From an uncultured Planctomycetaceae bacterium (GTDB taxonomy: Bacteria > Planctomycetota > Planctomycetia > Pirellulales > Thermoguttaceae), in the NCBI GenBank assembly GCA_947307005.1, contig CAMZHY010000006.1:1-22657 (forward strand): 22,657 nucleotides of DNA, written 5' to 3'. The notes beneath the pieces were generated by a model. The model was not told the DNA's origin. It saw nothing but the letters and a program-made list of their open reading frames with translations, and made no database searches. Below are positions 7,323 to 14,015 of the stretch, one piece after another (position 1 is the first letter of the stretch; every line of letters starts with the position of its first letter). The translations under genes were made by a program, and so were the position numbers.

Positions 7323-8111
7323 CTAGCGCCAATCGGAACCGCGCATCGTTCCGACTTGTTTTTGCGACTCTTTAGCGAAGAGCGCGTACATGGCGACGCA
7401 AAAAGAAACGAGCGCCAATAAACCAAACCCGACAAGATACAGAAGACGTTTCGTTTTGACGGCCTCGTAGTTGTCGTAAAAGTTGTCGCTCATTTCAAGC
7501 TGTCTCACGTTTTCGAAATATTTAACGCAAACGAACGGATTCATACGGTCGATGAGTTCGTCGTCAACGAGATAGACGCGTTTGTTGGGATCGCTGTAAT
7601 CGGTGAAGAAGTAAAAATCAAAGTCTTCTCTTGTGACAGGCGTCGTGTCGCGCCGAACTCTGCGTCCGTCGTTGAGCTTGTAGTCGATATGCTTGTAAAA
7701 AACGGCGAGCGGCGGCGGCGTTTTGATCGCGCCGCAAGCGAAGAACATACTGACGACGAAGAACGCCGAAGCGACGATAAAGAGTCCGCGACGCTTGGCG
7801 GAAAGACGCGGTCTTCGCTTTCCGTTCTCCTGCGGTTTCTCGGGCGCGGACGTCGCGGCGTCCGTCGAAGGTCGATCAGGGGCGACCGTTTCAGAGACGG
7901 TCGGTTTCTGAGAATTGTTCGAGTTCGCGTCGTCCGGATTCTTCTCGGGAGTTTCGGCTTCATCCCAAGGTTGAAGACGTTTAATTTTAAGCATTGTGGG
8001 AATGCGAATCTTTACGCCGCAATCGCAGAAGATCACGCCGCCCGCCTGCCCCGTTTCAACGGGATGAACGCGACCGCACTTTTCACAGGGCAATTGATAA
8101 CGCAAACCCAT
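7323..8111 (-). CDS. Zinc-ribbon protein with two membrane spans
   Basis: The 262-residue product starts at ATG 8111 behind AGGAGA. Residues 9-31 carry a C-x2-C ... C-x-C zinc-ribbon-like set (Cys9, Cys12, Cys29, Cys31), of a kind frequent in planctomycete proteins of unknown role. A Pro/Ser/Thr/Glu-rich linker (about 50-105) leads to a first membrane span (about 109-127), preceded by an Arg/Lys cluster. A domain of about 95 residues follows (FYFFTDYSDPNKRVYLVDDE in the middle), then a second span (about 224-246) and a short charged tail. Topology by the positive-inside rule puts the zinc ribbon in the cytoplasm and the central domain outside. The UmuD-like gene starts 33 bases after its stop, so they are probably cotranscribed. 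I do not recognise a specific function. Confidence 0.75.
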   Translation of the reverse strand: MGLRYQLPCEKCGRVHPVETGQAGGVIFCDCGVKIRIPTMLKIKRLQPWDEAETPEKNPDDANSNNSQKPTVSETVAPDRPSTDAATSAPEKPQENGKRRPRLSAKRRGLFIVASAFFVVSMFFACGAIKTPPPLAVFYKHIDYKLNDGRRVRRDTTPVTREDFDFYFFTDYSDPNKRVYLVDDELIDRMNPFVCVKYFENVRQLEMSDNFYDNYEAVKTKRLLYLVGFGLLALVSFCVAMYALFAKESQKQVGTMRGSDWR

Positions 8112-8290
8112 TTTTCTCCTCTTTCATCGTTCGCGCGATTTTTGTTTTGCCGCGGAAAAGTTCGTTTTGACGGGCGGCAAATTCCGGACGACTGCGCGCG
8201 TTTTTTTAGCGTGTTTGCACAAAGTCGCCGATTCTTGTTAGAGTCGCGACCTGCGAGGACGTTCCAGCGCCTCGCGCCGACCTCTCCATT

Positions 8291-8319
8291 ATTATAGCGC
8301 CTGCGTTCGCGTCGGTAAA
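8291..8319 (-). promoter_or_regulatory. Sigma70-type promoter for the zinc-ribbon/umuD/methylase operon
   Basis: On the minus strand, TTTACC (8319-8314) and a perfect TATAAT (8296-8291) are separated by 17 bases. Transcription would start near 8284, giving a 5' leader of about 170 bases before the ATG at 8111. Confidence 0.6.
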
Positions 8320-8517
8320 GTAAAAGAAGGGCGTTCCTCGACTCATTTTTTAACTCTGAAAGAAAACGACCGACGGGGAGCGACGAATTCGCCCCTTGTT
8401 TCGATTGGCGCGCCGCGATAGGAGAGATTGACGACGGCGGTTTTCGTCGCGTCGGAAGGGCGGCGCAGAAAAAAAATTAGATATTTAGGAATTATTGGGT
8501 TTGACAAGAAAATTTCA

Positions 8518-8546
8518 TTGACAAATGAACTCAAATGTGATACATT
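8518..8546 (+). promoter_or_regulatory. Near-consensus sigma70-type promoter
   Basis: A perfect TTGACA at 8518-8523 is followed after exactly 17 bases by TACATT at 8541-8546, in an AT-rich island within GC-rich DNA. A second TTGACA lies at 8501-8506 without a matching -10. No gene starts within 800 bases downstream on the plus strand, so the transcript could be an unrecognised RNA or a long sigma-gene leader. Confidence 0.55.
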
Positions 8547-8951
8547 TCATCAAACTGGGCGTGGTTTGCGCGAAATGTAGGAGGCTTTCGCGATCGACCG
8601 GTCGGCCCCTGTATCGGCGGAGATTCCGCGTTTTCGAGAGATTATTTCCCTATGTTTGACTCTTAGACGGATATCGTCCCCTTCCGCAAGCGGGGGCGGA
8701 GTTCTGTTCTTTCCTAGAAAAATCCCATTTACGGCGGATTTCGACGTCCGCCAGCCTAGTTTTGTCCATGGTCGGGCGGTCGACGAAATCGCGTAGCGTC
8801 CGACGCTTCATGGAAGAATTCCGAGATGAAATCGTTGAACAAAAGTATGGAATCAAGACGGTCAAATCGGCGGAGCGTTTGACCCCTTCGCCGATAAAAT
8901 CGACAAAAGGACTATTTTTTTCCATTTTTTTTGAGATTATGACGTCAATTC

Positions 8952-8982
8952 TTGACAGGATGGCGCGGAATTAGCGTATTAT
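8952..8982 (+). promoter_or_regulatory. Candidate promoter of the primary sigma gene
   Basis: A perfect TTGACA (8952-8957) is followed after 19 bases by TATTAT (8977-8982). The spacing is longer than ideal, which may mean weak or regulated use. The expected start near 8990 places a palindrome (9013-9032) close to the 5' end of the transcript and leaves a leader of about 410 bases before the TTG start at 9402. Confidence 0.5.
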
Positions 8983-9012
8983 AGAGAGCGGTACGATTTG
9001 AAATAGCGTTGG

Positions 9013-9032
9013 ACTCAAAGACCTCTTTGAGT
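9013..9032. repeat. Near-perfect palindrome in the sigma-gene leader
   Basis: ACTCAAAGA (9013-9021), CC, and TCTTTGAGT (9024-9032) form a 9-bp inverted repeat just downstream of the candidate sigma-gene promoter. It could be an operator for a dimeric repressor or a hairpin near the transcript start. Confidence 0.5.
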
Positions 9033-9401
9033 TTGCGGCGTTCTTTCGGCCCCCTCCGCGCAAGAGCCGCGCCCCAGTCGGGGAGCGACGTTTACAGGCG
9101 TTTTGGAAACTCGACCCTTTTTAATTAAACGGTTGGGTAAAATGCGCGAATATTTTGCGGTTTGCCGCTTGTGTTGAAAGTTTGTCGCAGTTCGATTCTG
9201 TCGGGCGGATTTTCGAAAAGAGGCAAATGAAGGTCGCGAATCGGGCGTTTTTCGCCAGATCGCCGGGCGATTTCGTCGATTTAGTAGAAGATTTACACGC
9301 CCCGCGACCGGAGTATTTGACCGCAAACGCGCGTCGACTCGTCCCTGGACGATCGACCGTTTCGCGCGCCGTTCGGTCTTGCATTAATCAGGAGCTTAGT
9401 T

Positions 9402-11072
9402 TTGTACGACGAAGACGCTTACGACGAAAACGACGATTCGATGAATCAGTATGTCGAGGACGCGTCGTCCTACTTGAAGGGTGACTTCGAACAGGACGAC
9501 GATTCGGACGCCGATTTTGGCGTTGTCGCCGACGGTTCTCAAGAATTCGACGACGATTCGGACGCGAACGACGGTCAGCTGGCGTATTCCAGCTCCTCTG
9601 ACGACGATCAGGGCACAGACGACCCTGTTCGTCAGTACCTTACGGAGATGGGCAATATCCCCTTGCTTACGCGCAGTCAAGAGATCTCGTTCGCGCGGCA
9701 GATTGAATTGTCGCGTCTCAAGTTTCGCGCGAAACTTTTGGAATGCGACTACGTCCTTCTAAGGGCGATTCACTCGTTGCAACGCGCCTACGAGAAGGAA
9801 CTGCCGAATTCGAAAAACGACGCTCCAACGGAAGAAGTTGCGGACGCGGTTCGCGACGATCAGGGAGACGTCGACGGGGGCGACGGAAGAAGCGATAAGG
9901 AAAAAGAGGGAAAGAAGGAAAACAAGGAAACGAAGGCGCAGCGAGAAGCCCGACTGCGTCGCACGAAGGCGAACCTGCTGACGCTCAAGCGTCTCCGGGA
10001 TCGAAACGCGCGCGACTACAGTATCGCCATGAGCAAATCGCAGCCGCCCGAGGTTCGCAAAAAGGCTTGGGACGCGCTCGCGTACCGTCGTCGCCGCGCC
10101 GTTCGACTCGTTGAAGAGTTGGGCGCGCGCAATCAGCGGATCGAGAACATGCTTGCGACTCTCGAGAGCTACAGCAAGCGCGTCGACGAGCTTCAGAGCT
10201 ACGTTAGGCGCCATCGCGAGTCGGGCGGCCCCGCCAGCGCTCGGAACGATTGGATTTTGGAGCGCCGTCATATTCTGATGATGACGCAGGAAACGGCGAC
10301 GAGTCTCCGCAATCGCGTGGCGGAAGCGCGTAGAATTTACGTAGAATACCAGAACGCGAAGAAGGGGCTTTCCGAGGGCAATCTCCGATTGGTCGTTTCT
10401 ATTGCGAAGAAATACCGCAATCGCGGGCTTTCCTTCTTGGATTTGATTCAAGAAGGGAACGCCGGGCTGATGCGCGCCGTCGACAAGTTCGAATATCGTC
10501 GCGGTTTTAAGTTCTGCACATACGCGACGTGGTGGATTCGTCAGGCGATCACGCGCGCCGTCGCGGACCAGAGCCGCGTTATCCGCATCCCGGTGCACAT
10601 GGTCGAAACGATGTCGAAGTTCCGCACCGTGACGCGCGAACTCACGCAAAAGAACGGTCGCGAGCCCACTCTTGAAGAAACGGCGGAAGCCGCCGCCACG
10701 TCGGTGGCGGAGGCGCGGAGAATCCTCCAGATGACGCGGTTCCCCATCAGCCTTGATCGTCCCGTCGGCAACAGCGACGACAGTCATTTCGGCGATCTGC
10801 TCCCGGACGAGAGTTCCGGCAATCCTTCGGACTTGGCTCAGAACGAGAACCTGCGCCGTCGGTTGCACAAGGTCCTCAAGACGCTGAGCTACCGCGAGCG
10901 CGAGATCATCAAGCTCCGCTACGGTCTCGGCGACGGATACTGCTACACGCTGGAGGAAGTTGGACACATCTTCAAGGTCACGCGCGAGCGTATTCGCCAG
11001 ATCGAGGCGAAGGCGGTGCGTAAACTCCAGCAACCGAGTCGCAGCCAAGAGCTCGTCGGGTTCTTGGACTGA
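9402..11072 (+). CDS. rpoD: Primary RNA polymerase sigma factor (RpoD/SigA-type)
   Basis: The 556-residue product directs RNA polymerase to sigma70-type promoters. Regions in order: an acidic Asp/Ser-rich N-terminus (1-72, replacing region 1.1), region 1.2 (DPVRQYLTEMGNIPLLTR, about 74-91), a long charged non-conserved region (about 105-320, with an EKEGKKENKE stretch at 167-176), region 2 (about 325-402) with the Trp pair W377-W378 and Gln381/Thr384 in the -10 recognition helix, region 3, and region 4 (about 486-546) with the -35 helix TRERIRQIEAKAVRKL. All residues that mark a primary sigma are intact. The start is a TTG at 9402, chosen because AGGAG at 9390-9394 is ideally placed and no in-frame ATG precedes the conserved parts. 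A full-length paralogue and two region-4 relatives follow on the same strand. Confidence 0.95.
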   Translation: MYDEDAYDENDDSMNQYVEDASSYLKGDFEQDDDSDADFGVVADGSQEFDDDSDANDGQLAYSSSSDDDQGTDDPVRQYLTEMGNIPLLTRSQEISFARQIELSRLKFRAKLLECDYVLLRAIHSLQRAYEKELPNSKNDAPTEEVADAVRDDQGDVDGGDGRSDKEKEGKKENKETKAQREARLRRTKANLLTLKRLRDRNARDYSIAMSKSQPPEVRKKAWDALAYRRRRAVRLVEELGARNQRIENMLATLESYSKRVDELQSYVRRHRESGGPASARNDWILERRHILMMTQETATSLRNRVAEARRIYVEYQNAKKGLSEGNLRLVVSIAKKYRNRGLSFLDLIQEGNAGLMRAVDKFEYRRGFKFCTYATWWIRQAITRAVADQSRVIRIPVHMVETMSKFRTVTRELTQKNGREPTLEETAEAAATSVAEARRILQMTRFPISLDRPVGNSDDSHFGDLLPDESSGNPSDLAQNENLRRRLHKVLKTLSYREREIIKLRYGLGDGYCYTLEEVGHIFKVTRERIRQIEAKAVRKLQQPSRSQELVGFLD

Positions 11073-11094
11073 GCGCGGCGTCGCCGAAGCGAGG

Positions 11095-11108
11095 AGACGC
11101 CGGCGTCT
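11095..11108. repeat. 14-bp perfect palindrome after the primary sigma gene
   Basis: AGACGCCGGCGTCT is fully self-complementary and begins 23 bases after the sigma stop codon. It has no T tract, so it looks more like a protein-binding site or a short transcript-end hairpin than a terminator. Confidence 0.4.
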
Positions 11109-11119
11109 GGATAGTTGAG

Positions 11120-11147
11120 GCGACGGTTCGAATAATCGGACCGTCGC
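11120..11147. repeat. Sigma-block hairpin repeat, copy 1
   Basis: GCGACGGTTCGA, ATAA, TCGGACCGTCGC forms a 12-bp stem (one G-T pair) with a 4-base loop. It is preceded by GTTGAG and followed by GG. The copy at 11239 shares sequence, size and flanks, and related elements lie at 13270 and 13958. Confidence 0.7.
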
Positions 11148-11238
11148 GGTCGTCTTGTTCGAAGAATTTTCCTTAGGTTATTTAAAATTATAGACTCCGC
11201 TTTGTTTTAACGAGTTTAACTATTAACGTTCGGTTGAA

Positions 11239-11266
11239 GCGACGGTTTAGATAATCGAACCGTCGC
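11239..11266. repeat. Sigma-block hairpin repeat, copy 2
   Basis: GCGACGGT and ACCGTCGC flank a 12-base centre containing ATAATCGA. The length is the same 28 bases as copy 1, with identical outer 8-bp arms and the same preceding GTTGA and following GG. Differences are confined to the centre, as expected for a hairpin under selection or a mobile palindrome. Confidence 0.7.
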
Positions 11267-11716
11267 GGCCGCGACTTTCCGCCATTCCGTCTTTACGCTT
11301 ATCAACAAGGCTTCTTTTGGGAATGGCGACGTCTCTTGACGACTCATTGGCAAATCCTTTTAGCGCGCTTTCGGCGGCTAGCGCTCGTTCGCATTGACGA
11401 AACAGGAAATAGAGAGGTTTTTATTCAAGAAAATTTCAAGGAATAAACATATCGTAAGTCTCTACTGGATAAAATATTCGGTCGGAGAAACGATGAATTT
11501 GACCGTTGTTTTAACAAAAAGAGACGCGATTGATGAAACTTTCGCGTTCGAAAAACCTCAAAGGGAAGAAGCGGCGCTGTTTGCGTGAGAGGCGGTTCGG
11601 GTTATCTTCGACTTCGCGCGTAAGGAGGACGGCGTCTGCGTTAGACGACTTTCGAGGAGGCTGCCTAGTCGAGAAGTAAATTATTCTTAGTGAACGCATT
11701 ATCTTGATTTAAAAGA

Positions 11717-11738
11717 GGCGATTTGAAAATCGATCGCC
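11717..11738. repeat. Weak hairpin before the second sigma gene, possibly related to the repeat family
   Basis: GGCGAT (11717-11722) pairs with ATCGCC (11733-11738) and the following CGCG resembles the tail of copies 1 and 2. The arms are shorter and the sequence differs, so family membership is uncertain. It lies about 30 bases before the ATG of the second sigma gene. Confidence 0.35.
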
Positions 11739-11769
11739 GCGAACTTTCTTGAACCGAGGAGTATCTACG

Positions 11770-13227
11770 ATGAAAAAGAAAGTTAGCGCTCAGCGCCGTC
11801 CGAATGGCGATTGGGACGAATACCTGAGTCTTTACCTTGATCAGGCGAGCGCCTTCCCCCTGATGACGCGCGAGCAAGAGTTTGAATGCGCGCGCCGGAT
11901 CGATTGGACGAGACGGAAACTCAGCGAGTTGCTTTTGAGTTGCGACTTTGTTCTTTTGCGCGTGACGAACAGTATCCGCGGCACGAACGATAAAGAGATC
12001 AATTCCACCCGGAGTCCCGACGACGATTCCGACTCGATCCGCGACGGCGACGGAGCGAACGAGTTTTCCGGATGGTGGAAAAAGATGAAAAAAAACAAAG
12101 TAGAGACAAAAGAGGAGCGTAAGGCGCGAATTGCCCGAACGGCGGCGAACATTGCGACCCTCGAAAAAATCCAGGAACGCAACGCGAGCGATTATCGGAT
12201 TGCGACGAGCAAATCGCAACCGCCCGGGAAACGTAAAAAGGCTTGGGACGACCTCGCGCGCCGACGTCGGCGCGCCGTTCGCCTTGTCGAAGACATTGGA
12301 GCCGGCGTCCTTCGCTTCGAAAAGGCGCTCTCGACCCTCGAAGACTTCTGTGAAAAGCTTGACGAGCTCCAGACGCAAATCGAGAAGACCGGGATTTCCA
12401 CAAGCGAGCGCCGCCGCTTGATCGTCGAACGACGTCGAATCCTAAAGACGACGCAGGAGACTCCGACGAGTCTTCGCAACCGCGTTGCGGAAGCGCGAAG
12501 AATCAACGCTGAATACCTCGACGCGAGGAAAATGTTTGCCAATAGCAACCTTCGACTGGTCGTTTCTATTGCGAAGGAATACCGCAATTGCGGGCTTTCC
12601 TTCTTGGATGTGATCCAAGAGGGGAACATCGGGCTTATGATTGCGATCGATAGGTTCGATTACCGCCGCGGTTGCAAATTCTCTACGTTTGCGACTTGGC
12701 AGATTAAACAATCGATTAGGCAGGCGATCAAAAATGACAACCCTATCAAATTTCCGACGAACAGCGCCCGGAGGCTCCGCGCCGCAAAGCGTGAGTTCGA
12801 ACGGATTACCGGGAGGGAGCCGACGCTTGACGAAGAGGCCGAGTTGCTTCAAACGACGACCGAAAAAGCGCTTAAACTTCGACAGGCGACGCAGACTCCG
12901 GTCAGTCTTGACCAGTTCGTCGGCGACGACGACTCCGAAACATTGGTCAATCAGATCGCCGACCAAAGAGCCGTCGATCCCTCGGACGCCGCGCAGAGCG
13001 AGGAACTTCGCAACCGTCTTTCCGAGGAACTCAATAAATTATCCCCGCGAGAGCGAATGATTCTCGAGGAGCGAAACGGTCTTGACGGCAAGGAACGTCG
13101 CACGCTGAAAGAACTGGGGCATAAACTCAACGTCTCGCGCGAACGAGTCCGACAAGTTGAAAAAAAAGGGATCGACAAGCTGTGCCAACCGTCTTCCAGT
13201 CGATCTCTGATCGGCTTTTTGGACTGA
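11770..13227 (+). CDS. Alternative sigma factor, diverged paralogue of the primary sigma
   Basis: The 485-residue product is clearly a duplicate of the preceding sigma factor. It shares the unusual non-conserved region (SKSQPPGKRKKAWDDLARRR against SKSQPPEVRKKAWDALAYRR), region 2 (SNLRLVVSIAKEYRNCGLSF) and the ending IGFLD against VGFLD. It lacks the acidic N-terminal tail. Region 2.3-2.4 is altered: the Trp pair becomes W310-Q311, the Thr that contacts the -10 element becomes Arg317, and RIPVHM becomes KFPTNS. Region 4.2 keeps the -35 contacts (SRERVRQVEKK). This suggests unchanged core and -35 binding with altered -10 recognition or promoter melting. The ATG at 11770 has GAGGAG at 11756-11761; an upstream TTG at 11749 is rejected. 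It is unlikely to be the housekeeping sigma. Confidence 0.9.
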   Translation: MKKKVSAQRRPNGDWDEYLSLYLDQASAFPLMTREQEFECARRIDWTRRKLSELLLSCDFVLLRVTNSIRGTNDKEINSTRSPDDDSDSIRDGDGANEFSGWWKKMKKNKVETKEERKARIARTAANIATLEKIQERNASDYRIATSKSQPPGKRKKAWDDLARRRRRAVRLVEDIGAGVLRFEKALSTLEDFCEKLDELQTQIEKTGISTSERRRLIVERRRILKTTQETPTSLRNRVAEARRINAEYLDARKMFANSNLRLVVSIAKEYRNCGLSFLDVIQEGNIGLMIAIDRFDYRRGCKFSTFATWQIKQSIRQAIKNDNPIKFPTNSARRLRAAKREFERITGREPTLDEEAELLQTTTEKALKLRQATQTPVSLDQFVGDDDSETLVNQIADQRAVDPSDAAQSEELRNRLSEELNKLSPRERMILEERNGLDGKERRTLKELGHKLNVSRERVRQVEKKGIDKLCQPSSSRSLIGFLD

Positions 13228-13563
13228 TCTTTCCGCCCTTCTAGAGGCGCGACGTTTTTATGAATTGAAGCGCGGCGGTTCGATTGGTCGCGCCGCGCGG
13301 CGTCGTCTGTTTGGATTGCGGTTATGAATACACGGGCGATCCTCGAGAAAATTCCGAGAGGGTCGCTTGTCCTGTAGAGAAAACTCGAAAAGAGGACGCG
13401 GTCTGCCAGTTCGAAACTGAAGCCGTCTGAAATTTGAAATAACGAGAGACGAATTGAAGCGACATGGCGAACGCGGGGGAAGAGTCAAAAACGTGAATTT
13501 CTAGCGAAGAGTCGCGTCTTTTTGACTGACAATCGCGTTGTCTTGAATGAAAGGGTTCTATTT
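13228..13563 (+). other. Spacer after the second sigma gene
   Basis: No gene is supported. The spacer contains the hairpin at 13270-13298; the remainder shows no clear promoter boxes. AAGGG at 13551-13555 is the ribosome site for the next gene. Confidence 0.4.
13270..13298. repeat. Hairpin after the second sigma gene, repeat-related
   Basis: GCGCGGCG (13270-13277) pairs with CGCCGCGC (13291-13298) around a 13-base loop. Like copies 1 and 2 it is preceded by TTGA and contains GGTTCGA, but its arms differ. With no T tract it is an imperfect candidate terminator for the second sigma gene. Confidence 0.5.
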
Positions 13564-13890
13564 ATGCAAAGCGATGCTTTTTGTCAACTTCACAATATGC
13601 TAGGCGATTGTCGCGATGAGTACGTTTGCGAAGAGTGCGAGAGAAGCGTTTGTCCCGTCGCAACGGTTCCGATCGACGAGACGATTCGCCGTCTGAAACC
13701 GTATCTCGAAAAATTGGGTTATCACGAACGCGAAGTTATTAATCTTCGTTACGGTCTTGGCGACGGACATTGCTACTCGTTGGAAGAAGTCGGATATATC
13801 TTCAATGTAACCCGCGAACGGATTCGCTCGATCGAAGCAAGAGCCATTCGCAAAGTTAAAAAAGCGACCGGCGTCGTTGAGCCCGACTAG
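13564..13890 (+). CDS. Small cysteine-module protein with sigma region 4 helix-turn-helix
   Basis: The 108-residue product (ATG 13564, AAGGG upstream) has two parts. Residues 6-31 form a cysteine module, Cys7-x8-Cys16-x13-Cys30-Pro with extra Cys22 and Cys25 (CEEC), likely to bind metal or respond to oxidation. Residues about 40-100 copy region 4 of the primary sigma: REVINLRYGLGDGHCYSLEE and NVTRERIRSIEARAIRKV against the sigma's KVTRERIRQIEAKAVRKL. There is no region 2, so it cannot act as a sigma factor alone. The Gln that contacts the -35 element is Ser here. It may compete with sigma for the beta-flap or for -35 DNA, or act as an anti-sigma-like modulator. That is inference; the duplication of region 4 is directly visible. 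A TTG-started extension from 13522 is possible. Confidence 0.8.
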   Translation: MQSDAFCQLHNMLGDCRDEYVCEECERSVCPVATVPIDETIRRLKPYLEKLGYHEREVINLRYGLGDGHCYSLEEVGYIFNVTRERIRSIEARAIRKVKKATGVVEPD

Positions 13891-13957
13891 CGGGACAAGT
13901 TTTTCGCCGAGCTACGCAAGTCGAAGCGTTAAATTCGCGTTTTTGAAGGACAGGGAA

Positions 13958-13983
13958 CGACGACTCAAGCAATCGAGCCGTCG
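13958..13983. repeat. Sigma-block hairpin repeat, diverged copy
   Basis: CGACGACTC (13958-13966) pairs with GAGCCGTCG (13975-13983) with one mismatch. The right half AATCGAGCCGTCGCGG nearly equals AATCGAACCGTCGCGG of the copy at 11239. It sits 33 bases before the ATG at 14016. Confidence 0.6.
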
Positions 13984-14015
13984 CGGATTGCGTTATTCTT
14001 GAAAAAGGGGACGTT

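Larger units (their letters stand above)
8112..9401 (+). other. Long non-coding region upstream of the primary sigma gene
   Basis: About 1.3 kb hold no gene I can support; small frames on both strands lack ribosome sites and family resemblance. It contains the minus-strand operon promoter at 8291-8319, a near-consensus plus-strand promoter at 8518-8546, short hairpins (for example GGCGGA/TCCGCC near 8733-8752), a second plus-strand promoter candidate at 8952-8982 and a palindrome at 9013-9032. Transcription from 8518-8546 would give either a leader of about 850 bases for the sigma gene or a separate small RNA. I did not recognise RNase P, tmRNA, SRP or a known riboswitch. Confidence 0.5.
11073..11769 (+). 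other. Spacer between the two sigma genes
   Basis: Nearly 700 bases without a convincing gene. It holds a 14-base perfect palindrome AGACGCCGGCGTCT (11095-11108), two copies of a 28-base hairpin repeat (11120-11147 and 11239-11266), and a weaker related hairpin just before the second sigma gene (11717-11738). A 64-codon frame with a TTG start at 11394-11588 has no visible ribosome site and resembles nothing I know. An AT-rich patch at about 11160-11225 may contain a promoter, but no box pair stands out. Confidence 0.5.

Noticed and set aside
8343..8534. 63-codon minus-strand frame near the orphan promoter
   Set aside because: Runs through an AT-rich promoter island, no ribosome site, no recognisable domain.
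8650..8974. Overlapping 91-codon minus and 70-codon plus frames upstream of the sigma gene
   Set aside because: They overlap antisense to each other, lack ribosome sites and resemble no family; the region looks non-coding.
8550..8990. Possible 6S, tmRNA, SRP or RNase P RNA downstream of the orphan promoter
   Set aside because: None of the hallmark conserved sequences of these RNAs was found; only small generic hairpins are visible.
9759..11048. 429-codon minus-strand frame opposite the primary sigma gene
   Set aside because: It covers the strongly conserved sigma regions and has no independent support.
11394..11588. 64-codon plus-strand frame with a TTG start between the sigma genes
   Set aside because: No Shine-Dalgarno, no homology I recognise; it could be real but cannot be supported.
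11120..13983. CRISPR array interpretation of the repeated hairpins
   Set aside because: Copies are few, irregularly spaced and diverged, with genes between them and no cas genes.
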